Positions 45,639-53,857 of a DNA stretch of 64,000 bases are shown one piece after another (the stretch's first letter is position 1; every line of letters begins with the position of its first letter). The notes under the pieces are model-generated. The model was not told the DNA's origin, ran no database searches, and was given only the letters and a program-made list of their open reading frames with translations. This DNA is from Marinoscillum sp049115815 (GTDB taxonomy: Bacteria; Bacteroidota; Bacteroidia; Cytophagales; Cyclobacteriaceae): the NCBI GenBank assembly GCA_049115815.1, contig JAGDZO010000010.1, positions 1 through 64,000 on the forward strand. The letters run 5' to 3'. A program made the position numbers and the translations under genes.

Positions 45639-48248
45639 CTATTCAGCCCGAAGTGAATCCACAGGGTTGGCTCTGGTCGCTCGTAGGGAGTGGTAGCTCA
45701 CAGTCAAAAGGGTGACCACCAAAGATCCCAAACCGGCCATCAGATAGATAGACCAATCCAAAGAAATTCGATAGGTATAGCCATTGAGCCATTCGGTGAG
45801 CACAAAGGCCGCCAATGGCATAGCCACCACACATGCCAAAAGGATCAGCAATGAAAACCGGAGAGAGAGCAGGTTCCAAAGACTTATGATTGATGCTCCA
45901 AGTACCTTGCGGACTCCTATCTCCTTATTACGTTGTTCGACAAAAAATGCCGATAACCCGAATAACCCAAGACAGCTAATCAAAACAGCCACCAAGGTGA
46001 ATAGGGAGGCAACACTCCCGATGCGTTCTTCGGCTGTGAACTTTAACGAATAGGCGTCATCTACAAATTCGTAGTTAAAGGGCATCTCAGGTAATATCTG
46101 GGCATAGACCTCTTCTATTCTGGTCAGAGATTGCTGGTAGTCCATAGCAGGAGAGAGTCTCATGAAAATGTGCTCTGTGGGATAATAGGTTGGGAATAGC
46201 ATCAAGGGTTTTGCTACATCATATGGCGAGTGTTTGACCATGTCTTTGACCACCCCGATGATGGTGTAGTTGGCTGTTCGGTTGTAAACTTCCATAGGAG
46301 AAACTATCACCTGGCCTATAGGATTTTCCAGACCCATAGCACTCACGGCCGATTCACTAATTATGACGTTTTGTAGTTCGCCTTCTGATTCTCTACGAAA
46401 ATCTCTCCCTTTGACCAGCTCAAAACCAGTCGCTTGGCCATACTCTGGGGTCACGAATATGGTATTAAAAGTAGTGTTGAACTCCTCATTGTTGCTTCTT
46501 AGTTTGAAGCCGCTGTTATTGCCCAGGTCATTGGTCAAGGGGTAGTTGGCAGTAGCCACTTCTACCACCGCACCAGTCCGCAGCAATTCATTACGCAGAA
46601 CATTGAATTTTTCCCTGTAGGTATCTGAACGACCTCTTGCCGTGATCAGGTCAGATTGATTGTACCCTACAGGTCTGGCCTTAGCATGCTCCAACTGTTT
46701 GTAGATAGTGATCATACCCATGATCAGAGCGATCGATATCGTAAATTGGAAAGTGACCAATGCTTGCCTAAAGCGCCCACTAGCGGCACCTTGTCTTATC
46801 GTGCCCTTGAGCGCTTTTACCGGATCAAAGGAAGACAAGTAGAATGCCGGATAGGCTCCTGAAAGTACTGCAGAGAGTAGGACAAAACAGATGCCAACTA
46901 ACCAGAAAGCAGGTTCACCCCAGGGTATGACAATTCCTTTACCAGACAGTTCATTGAAGGCTCCAATGGTCAGGCCTCCTACCAGCAATGCGATCACATA
47001 AGCGCTGGTTGAGTACAGAAGTGACTCAGCGAGAAATTGACCTATTAGCTGTGTCTTGTAAGAGCCCATGGCCTTTCTCACACCGATTTCCCTAACCCGA
47101 TTGTGGTAGCGCGCGGTATTCAAATTGACAAAATTGATAAAGGCCAGCAATAACACGAAGGCTCCAATGGTACTATAGATTCTGACATACTGTAAGCGCT
47201 CACTAGTGACTAAAGTACCATCTCTGAAGTTGGAGTTCAAATGCCACTTGTCCATCGGGTGTAGTAGGAGACTTGTCTTTCTGGTATTATTGGGCATATT
47301 GGCTGACAGGGCGTTGCTAATGGCACGCTCAGCCTCTTCTACCTTGACTCCTGGATGCAACAGTCCATATATTTTTGTGTTTTGATTATCCCATGTTGCA
47401 GGATTATCTTCATTGTAAACCAATTCCATAGGGACGATAAATTCCATTTCATGAAAAGTAGAATTTTTGGGTAAGTCGGCATATACTCCCCGCACCATCA
47501 AGTCCGCTTGACCATTGAAAAGCACAGCCTGTCCTATGGGGTTCTCATTGGGAAAAAGGGTTTCTGCGAGTTGTTCTGAGAGCAGAATGCTGTAGAGGTT
47601 GGTAGAATCCATCTTGTCACCGGCCACAAAATCTAGCGCCAAAACGTTGGCAGAGTTTACACTGAAGAAGTATCCTAGGCGCTCCAGAGAGCGGTCGCCT
47701 ACTTGCAGAAACTGTTTACCATTGCGATAAAAAGTGGTAGATACTTCCTCAAAAAGATCGGCATAGTTTTGAGCAAGGTAGACACCCAGTTTACTTACTT
47801 GTGAGCTATTGACTTGTACTTGGTCTCCATTGACATCTTTTCGAAGAACCTGTACCACCCGATCGTGTGTGGCGTGATATTGATTGTAGGTTATCTCATC
47901 ATATACCCAGAGTGATATCAAGATAGCGGTCACCATGCCAAGTGCAAGGCCGCCAACATTAATCGAGGATTGCATTTTGTTTTTAAGAATCAGTCGAAAG
48001 CCTATCAGGAAATTGTGTTTAATCATGGTATTGAATCTTGAGTTTGACTGAAAGTATTTGATCGCGAAGGGTCGCAGATAGTGAATCACCTGATACCAGT
48101 AGTTGAGCCGGGCTTTGCGAGTGGAGTGCTTGCTTATAGTTGCATAGAATTGCTCATCCAAATCGCCCAGCACTTCTTCGGCAAGATCACGCCTCAAAAA
48201 TAGGAGCAGCAGCTTTTCGGCCAATTTTGGAGGCTCGACGTTTTTCAT
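45639..48248 (-). CDS. ABC transporter permease, FtsX/MacB type, with permease prefix domain
   Basis: 869 aa. The N-terminus (about 1-70, LLLLFLRRDLAEEVLGDLDEQF) is the prefix domain found in PadR-linked permeases. Two FtsX repeats follow, with transmembrane helices near 90-110, 360-480 and 750-860, and MacB-type periplasmic regions between. Motifs such as EIGVRKAMGS and EIGVRKVLGAS mark each FtsX repeat. No ATPase gene is in the window. It overlaps its PadR regulator by 4 bp. Likely part of a peptide or lipid export or stress system. Confidence 0.9.
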   Translation of the reverse strand: MKNVEPPKLAEKLLLLFLRRDLAEEVLGDLDEQFYATISKHSTRKARLNYWYQVIHYLRPFAIKYFQSNSRFNTMIKHNFLIGFRLILKNKMQSSINVGGLALGMVTAILISLWVYDEITYNQYHATHDRVVQVLRKDVNGDQVQVNSSQVSKLGVYLAQNYADLFEEVSTTFYRNGKQFLQVGDRSLERLGYFFSVNSANVLALDFVAGDKMDSTNLYSILLSEQLAETLFPNENPIGQAVLFNGQADLMVRGVYADLPKNSTFHEMEFIVPMELVYNEDNPATWDNQNTKIYGLLHPGVKVEEAERAISNALSANMPNNTRKTSLLLHPMDKWHLNSNFRDGTLVTSERLQYVRIYSTIGAFVLLLAFINFVNLNTARYHNRVREIGVRKAMGSYKTQLIGQFLAESLLYSTSAYVIALLVGGLTIGAFNELSGKGIVIPWGEPAFWLVGICFVLLSAVLSGAYPAFYLSSFDPVKALKGTIRQGAASGRFRQALVTFQFTISIALIMGMITIYKQLEHAKARPVGYNQSDLITARGRSDTYREKFNVLRNELLRTGAVVEVATANYPLTNDLGNNSGFKLRSNNEEFNTTFNTIFVTPEYGQATGFELVKGRDFRRESEGELQNVIISESAVSAMGLENPIGQVIVSPMEVYNRTANYTIIGVVKDMVKHSPYDVAKPLMLFPTYYPTEHIFMRLSPAMDYQQSLTRIEEVYAQILPEMPFNYEFVDDAYSLKFTAEERIGSVASLFTLVAVLISCLGLFGLSAFFVEQRNKEIGVRKVLGASIISLWNLLSLRFSLLILLACVVAMPLAAFVLTEWLNGYTYRISLDWSIYLMAGLGSLVVTLLTVSYHSLRATRANPVDSLRAE

Positions 48249-48592
48249 CCAAGCACAAAGTTTAGCTTACCTTGTGCAAAGGCTGGGAACTGCCTCCAGA
48301 GGGATAGTTTTAAGTCTCTGGATTTTTGAAGCGCCTGCTGTCCTTCTGCGGTGATCTTGTAGATGCGCTTTCTTCTACCGCCCCTTTCTGTAGAAGCTTC
48401 ACCCATATCAGAGGTGAGAAACCCTTTATCTTCTATTCGATTAAGTGTGGAATGCACTGCTCCGATAGAGACAGATCTTTGAGTTTGAGCCTCAAATTCA
48501 TCTGCCAGTTTGTAAGCGTATGCATCCTCACCTAGGATCCCTACCAGCAAGAGGATCGTCTCCTCAAAATCACCAAGTTTACTTTCTTTCAT
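48245..48592 (-). CDS. PadR-family transcriptional regulator
   Basis: 115 aa. Winged helix with KLGDFEETILLLVGILGEDAYAYKLADEFE (about 5-34) and VSIGAVHSTLNRIEDKGFLTSDMGE, the PadR pattern, then a conserved GGRRKRIYKITAEGQQAL segment. It starts directly beside a perfect inverted repeat and probably represses its own operon and the downstream permease. Confidence 0.95.
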   Translation of the reverse strand: MKESKLGDFEETILLLVGILGEDAYAYKLADEFEAQTQRSVSIGAVHSTLNRIEDKGFLTSDMGEASTERGGRRKRIYKITAEGQQALQKSRDLKLSLWRQFPAFAQGKLNFVLG

Positions 48593-48593
48593 G

Positions 48594-48653
48594 ATATTAC
48601 TAAATTGTAGAACAAATATAGCAATTCTGATTACTTCTACAATTTAGTAATAT
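48594..48653 (-). promoter_or_regulatory. PadR operator and promoter: perfect 19-bp inverted repeat around TTG / TATATTTG
   Basis: Arms ATATTACTAAATTGTAGAA (48594-48612) and its exact complement (48635-48653) flank 22 bp. On the minus strand the -7 box TATATTTG lies at 48620-48613 and a -33 TTG at 48642-48640, exactly 19 bp upstream: the standard Bacteroidota spacing. One arm covers the -33 element; the other lies just before the PadR start codon. Bound regulator would block the promoter. Confidence 0.8.
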
Positions 48654-49050
48654 GAGAATTTGCAAATCTGTTGAAGCAAGAATCTCTTTTATCGAAGTAA
48701 GAATTGGTTAGAATGAGCGATTGAGAGACTAGGAGAAGGTTTTTTAATCCAATTACCGCAAGCGTTTTCCACTTGGTTTCAAGCAATGAAAAATTGAGGG
48801 AAGGTTAAGAATCGTTCAATTGCATACTTTAAGCAACGCTAAGACCACCTTTGCGGAAGACCTCAATCGCGTAACTATCATTAGCATCTTCCATGTGACA
48901 TCAAAGCTCTTATTCGTCCAAACTCAATGTTGTGGCATTGGTGCAAATAAGAAATTTTCCTTCCCATATTTTTGTTAATAACTAATAAAAGATAAAATAA
49001 GATCAAATAGATGATTCTATTTATTAAATTAGTATTGAGATAAGGATCAT
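48654..49050. other. Intergenic region without identified gene
   Basis: No gene supported. It contains TATTTTTG (48967-48974), a possible -7 box for the ATPase at 49051 but without a -33 at normal distance. Short reverse-strand open stretches around 48830-48920 do not resemble a known family. Confidence 0.5.
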
Positions 49051-50481
49051 ATGATTAGAGAAATTTCCAAAGATCAGGTATTAGATCGCATTCGATTTGA
49101 AAACCCATGGTGGGTTGAAGGTGAAATTGAAGCTGACTACAATGAAATGCCGCGAAGGCTATATTTTGAACTCTTCAAGCCTTTGGTTAAAGAGAGAGAG
49201 ATCAGAAGAGCCGTGGTTTTAATGGGGCCCAGAAGAGTTGGCAAAACAGTCATGCTCTATCACATGGTTCAAGAATTAATAGATAATGGTGCAGACCCTA
49301 AAAAGGTAATATTTGTTACCATAGAAAACCCCATATACAACAATATCTCTCTTGAACAATTATTTTCCTACTCAAAAGAAGCTACAGGCCTTACAGATAG
49401 TTCTGGTTGGCATATCATATTTGATGAAATTCAATATTGCAGAGATTGGGAAGTGCACCTAAAATCGTTGGTGGATAGCTATCGGAAGGATAAGTTTATT
49501 GTCTCGGGCTCTGCTGCTGCAGCTTTAAAATTTGCAAGTAATGAAAGCGGGGCAGGTCGATTTACCGATTTCTTGCTTCCGCCACTCACCTTCAATGAAT
49601 ATATTTCTTTGAAAGGCTTGGACAGACTTATTAAGCCTATTCAGCTAAAGTGGAATAATAAACGCGCTGAATTTTATTCTACAAGTCATTTGGATGAGCT
49701 CAACAGACATTTTTTGGATTATATCAACTTTGGAGGATATCCAGAAGTCATCCTTTCTCAGAGAATTCAGGCCAATCCTGGGCGATATATTAGACAAGAC
49801 ATAGTGGACAAAGTCATACTTAGGGATTTGCCAAGTCTTTATGGAATAAGTGACACAAGAGAATTGTATTCACTATTTACCACTATTGCATACAATAGTG
49901 GGGGTGAATTTTCATTGGAGACCTTGAGTAAGCAATCTCAAGTGCCAAAAAACACGCTAAAAAAGTACATCGAATATTTAGAAGCGGCATTCCTAATTAG
50001 GCAGGTAAAGCGAATTGATCAAAGTGGGAAAAGGTTCAAAAGGGATAATTTTTTTAAAATCTACCTAACAAACCCTTCGTTAAGGAGTGCCTTGTTCACA
50101 CCGATTACAGCTACAGATGAAATGATAGGGAACATGGTGGAGACAGCCATATTTGCCCAATGGATGCATAGAGATTGGTTTACCCCATATTATGCCAGAT
50201 GGAGCAATGGTGAAGTGGATATGGTTGGGCTTGCGGACAATACATTGAAGCCCATGTGGGCTCTTGAGATCAAATGGTCTAACCGATATTTCGAAAAACC
50301 GAAAGAACTAAAGAGTCTTATCAAATTTTGCCAAGAAAATGATATTAAGACACCTATTGTGACATCCATAAGTAAAGAAGGAGAAGTAGAACATGCTGAT
50401 GTCCATTTTCAATTTTTGCCCTCTTCAGCCTATGCATACACCATCGGAAAAAATACAATAGATATTAAAATCAACAAATAG
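49051..50481 (+). CDS. AAA-type ATPase with DUF4143 (ATP-binding protein)
   Basis: 476 aa. Walker A in MGPRRVGKTVML (about 57-68), Walker B in WHIIFDEIQYCRDW, then a helical and C-terminal DUF4143 domain (about 250-400) with a nuclease-like EIKWSNRYFEKPKEL segment. Proteins of this group are widespread, often stand alone and have unclear roles; a nucleic-acid or defence-related function is only possible. It is not linked to a neighbour. Confidence 0.85.
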   Translation: MIREISKDQVLDRIRFENPWWVEGEIEADYNEMPRRLYFELFKPLVKEREIRRAVVLMGPRRVGKTVMLYHMVQELIDNGADPKKVIFVTIENPIYNNISLEQLFSYSKEATGLTDSSGWHIIFDEIQYCRDWEVHLKSLVDSYRKDKFIVSGSAAAALKFASNESGAGRFTDFLLPPLTFNEYISLKGLDRLIKPIQLKWNNKRAEFYSTSHLDELNRHFLDYINFGGYPEVILSQRIQANPGRYIRQDIVDKVILRDLPSLYGISDTRELYSLFTTIAYNSGGEFSLETLSKQSQVPKNTLKKYIEYLEAAFLIRQVKRIDQSGKRFKRDNFFKIYLTNPSLRSALFTPITATDEMIGNMVETAIFAQWMHRDWFTPYYARWSNGEVDMVGLADNTLKPMWALEIKWSNRYFEKPKELKSLIKFCQENDIKTPIVTSISKEGEVEHADVHFQFLPSSAYAYTIGKNTIDIKINK

Positions 50482-50595
50482 ACAATCAATTACTCCGTCT
50501 GAGGATTACCCACAGTCCAGCGATTACAGAATTACCCAATGCTGTCACCCTCAGTTCATCTAAGGGTCTCAGCAGAATCCAGCAATGAAAACACC

Positions 50596-52266
50596 CTAAA
50601 TAATCAATCCAAAATCTTGTCCAACCTTGGTGGCTTCATCATAGCCTGCATCATGATGTCTGAATACGCCCATCGCTGGATCATTGTGGAGGACACGCTT
50701 GAGGCAGTTTTCTGCTCTTTCCGTACCATCAGCCAGCACCACCATGCCGGCATGCTGCGAATAGCCCATTCCCACACCACCACCATGATGGAAAGAAACC
50801 CAAGTGGCTCCACCAGAGGCATTGGAAAGCAAATTGAGCAATGGCCAATCTGACACGGCATCTGAGCCATCTTTCATGGATTCTGTTTCCCTATTGGGGC
50901 TAGCCACAGATCCACAGTCCAGATGATCACGACCTATCGCGATAGGTGCTTTCACTTTTCCTGATTTTACCAGATCGTTGAAGATCAATCCAGCCTTTTC
51001 CCTTTCACCCATACCTAGCCAGCATATCCGGCATGGCAACCCTTGAAACGAGATCTTTTCTCTGGCTTGGGTCAACCAGTTGTGGAGGTGCGTATTCTCC
51101 GGGAATGCTTCGATCAATGCTTGATCGGTGGCATAGATATCTTCTGGATCACCAGAGAGTGCCGCCCATCTGAAAGGGCCTTTCCCTTCACAGAATAGCG
51201 GGCGGATATACTCCGGCACAAACCCGTTGAAATCGAAAGCATTAGCTTCGCCACCCTGTAGGGCAAATTCACGGAGGTTATTTCCATAGTCAAAAGTGAT
51301 GGCTCCTTTGGATTGCATCTCGAGCATCAGGCGGACGTGTCTAGCCATGCTTTTGAGCGAGAGCATTTTGTATTTCTCAGCATCTTCCTTCCTGAGTGAT
51401 TCAGCTTCTGAGAGTGTCATGGCATTGGGTACATATCCATGTACGGGATCATGAGCTGAAGTTTGATCTGTGAGCACATCTGGTATGATGCCATCCCCCA
51501 ACAGTTGCTCTAGCATATCACCTGCGTCCATGACCAAGCCAATGGAAATAGCTTTACCTTTCTGTTTGGCTTCCAATGCCCAGGTTTTGGCTTCTTGATA
51601 GCTATCAGTCATCTTATCGATATAGCCGGTTTCTATTCGTTTCTGGATACGTTTTGGGTCTATATCTGCGCCTAGGAAAGTTGCCCCGGCCATAGTTGCT
51701 GCGAGTGGCTGTGCACCACCCATGCCACCAAGCCCAGCAGTGACTAGCAGCTTGTGTTTCAGGCTTCCGCCGAAATGCTGCTTGGCGCACTCTGCAAATG
51801 TCTCGTATGTTCCTTGAAGGATTCCTTGTGAGCCAATATAGATCCAACTGCCAGCAGTCATTTGGCCATACATCATCAAGCCCTTGGCTTTCAAGTCTTC
51901 GAAATGTTCCCAATTGGCCCAAGCCGGTACCAGATTAGAATTGGCTATGAGCACACGTGGAGCCTGCTCATGCGTTCGCACGATTCCCACAGGCTTTCCG
52001 GATTGCACAAGCAGGCTTTCATCATTATTCAACTCTAGCAGAATCTTGATGATTTTCTCAAGCGATTCGCGATTTCGCACGGCTTGTCCTGTACCACCAT
52101 AGACCACAAAATTGGCCGGATCTTCGGCTACCTCTGCATCTAGATTGTTGAGAAGCATTCTCAATGGCGCTTCTGTCTGCCAGGATTTGGTATTGAGCGT
52201 GGAGCCTGTTGGCGCTTTGTAGTTGGGGTGATTGGCGTAAGTACTAAGAAATTGAGAATAGTCCAT
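50596..52266 (-). CDS. hutU: Urocanate hydratase
   Basis: 556 aa, standard length. Family motifs: VVYGGTGQAVRN, LMMYGQMTAGSWIYIGSQGILQGTYETF, TAGLGGMGGAQPLA (NAD binding) and DQTSAHDPVHGY. It converts urocanate to imidazolone propionate. Its start overlaps the end of hutH by 23 bp. Confidence 0.97.
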   Translation of the reverse strand: MDYSQFLSTYANHPNYKAPTGSTLNTKSWQTEAPLRMLLNNLDAEVAEDPANFVVYGGTGQAVRNRESLEKIIKILLELNNDESLLVQSGKPVGIVRTHEQAPRVLIANSNLVPAWANWEHFEDLKAKGLMMYGQMTAGSWIYIGSQGILQGTYETFAECAKQHFGGSLKHKLLVTAGLGGMGGAQPLAATMAGATFLGADIDPKRIQKRIETGYIDKMTDSYQEAKTWALEAKQKGKAISIGLVMDAGDMLEQLLGDGIIPDVLTDQTSAHDPVHGYVPNAMTLSEAESLRKEDAEKYKMLSLKSMARHVRLMLEMQSKGAITFDYGNNLREFALQGGEANAFDFNGFVPEYIRPLFCEGKGPFRWAALSGDPEDIYATDQALIEAFPENTHLHNWLTQAREKISFQGLPCRICWLGMGEREKAGLIFNDLVKSGKVKAPIAIGRDHLDCGSVASPNRETESMKDGSDAVSDWPLLNLLSNASGGATWVSFHHGGGVGMGYSQHAGMVVLADGTERAENCLKRVLHNDPAMGVFRHHDAGYDEATKVGQDFGLII

Positions 52267-53815
52267 AGAAGTCTCCTTTTAGGTTAATGTTATTCGCTGA
52301 TGCGGTTTTGTAGGCGGTGTTGATCAGTGATTGATCCACTACCAATTGTTGGGCTTTGAGTATGTCGTCTGCAAACACTCGATCTTCCTCGGCATGATCT
52401 ATTGCTGCTCTGATTACCTCATGACATGCGTCCAATATTTTGCTTGACTTCATAGGTTTCCGGTAATCAAAAGCCTGCGCTGCGCAGAGTAATTCCACGG
52501 CCAAGATATTTTCTAAGTTGTCTATGACTTGATTCAGTTTCCTACCGCTGATTGATCCCATGCTCACATGATCTTCTTGGCCAAGTGAAGTAGGTATGCT
52601 GTCCGCACTGGCAGGGTAGCACAGTGATTTGTTTTCACTTGCTAACGCTGCTGAGGTGTATTGTGGGATCATGAAACCAGAATTGATCCCTGTGTTTTTC
52701 ATTAGAAGTTTTGGCAAACCTGCAATATCGCCTTCCAGTAGGAGGTATGTTCTCCTATCGGAAATGTTGCCAATTTCTGATGCCGCCAATGTGGCGTAAT
52801 CCAGGGCCATAGCTAGAGGTTGACCATGAAAATTGCCACCACTGATAGTGTCTGAGGCGCTGAAAATAATAGGATTATCCGTGACACTATTCAATTCTAT
52901 TTGGACCAATTCCTGAAGGTGTAGCCAAGCATTTCTTGAGGAGCCATGTACTTGCGGTATACATCTGATGGAGTATGGATCCTGAACCCGGTCACAATCT
53001 TGATGGGATTCCACCATTTCTGATTGGTGTAGCATGGTTCGCAACCTATGGGCAACGTGCATAGATCCTTTAAACGGTCTTAGCGAATGGAGTTTTTCCT
53101 TGAACGGGGCTGATGAACCCAGCAGACTTTCCAATGTCATGGCTCCAATGATATCAGCCACTTCTAGGCAATGGTGCAGTCTGGCTAACCCACGTACGGC
53201 ATAAGCTAGAATGAATTGTGTGCCGTTGATCAGGGCCAATCCTTCTTTTGGACCTAATGAAAGTGGTGTTAATCCCAGTTTTGAGTAAACTTCTTCTGTA
53301 TCCATCACCTCACCTTGGTGGGTAACTTTCCCCAGTCCAATTAATGGCAGAAACAAATGTGCCAATGGCGCCAAATCACCTGAAGCACCTACTGATCCTT
53401 GGCGAGGAACCATCGGTGTAATGTCTTCATTGAGAAGCCAAAGAATCCGATCTAAAGTAGACTGAGCAATGCCAGAATACCCAAAGCTCAGGGAATGCAG
53501 CTTGGTGACCAGCATGAGTTTCGAGATTTCCAATGGGCTGTATTTGCCTACACCCACACTATGGCTTCTCAGGATATTTTCTTGAAGTTGTCGGGTTTGG
53601 TCCTTAGAGATGATGGTAGTGCACAAAGGTCCGAAACCTGTATTGATTCCGTAGACTACATCGTCACCATCTGCTATTGCTGCTACATCAGCATGGCTTT
53701 GTTTGATCTTGGCGCGTGTTTCCTCTGCAAAAGCACAGGAGATCTCACCGCGTGCTATTTTCAGCGCAGTGCCTGGTGTAAGGACATCTTTACCGAGATG
53801 AAAGGGGTGATTCAT
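52244..53815 (-). CDS. hutH: Histidine ammonia-lyase
   Basis: 523 aa. The MIO cofactor triad Ala144-Ser145-Gly146 lies in GSVGASGDLAPLAHL; YGINTGFG and GNFHGQPLAMALD are also typical. It deaminates histidine to urocanate. With hutU it gives the first two steps of histidine use; hutI and hutG are not in the window. Confidence 0.97.
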   Translation of the reverse strand: MNHPFHLGKDVLTPGTALKIARGEISCAFAEETRAKIKQSHADVAAIADGDDVVYGINTGFGPLCTTIISKDQTRQLQENILRSHSVGVGKYSPLEISKLMLVTKLHSLSFGYSGIAQSTLDRILWLLNEDITPMVPRQGSVGASGDLAPLAHLFLPLIGLGKVTHQGEVMDTEEVYSKLGLTPLSLGPKEGLALINGTQFILAYAVRGLARLHHCLEVADIIGAMTLESLLGSSAPFKEKLHSLRPFKGSMHVAHRLRTMLHQSEMVESHQDCDRVQDPYSIRCIPQVHGSSRNAWLHLQELVQIELNSVTDNPIIFSASDTISGGNFHGQPLAMALDYATLAASEIGNISDRRTYLLLEGDIAGLPKLLMKNTGINSGFMIPQYTSAALASENKSLCYPASADSIPTSLGQEDHVSMGSISGRKLNQVIDNLENILAVELLCAAQAFDYRKPMKSSKILDACHEVIRAAIDHAEEDRVFADDILKAQQLVVDQSLINTAYKTASANNINLKGDFYGLFSIS

Positions 53816-53857
53816 TTCGCTAAATTTTTGGCGGCTTCCCGCAGTTTAAAAAATGGA

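Noticed and set aside
48830..48920. Reverse-strand coding remnant
   Set aside because: Two reverse frames are open for about 25 codons, but neither has a recognisable motif or boundaries.
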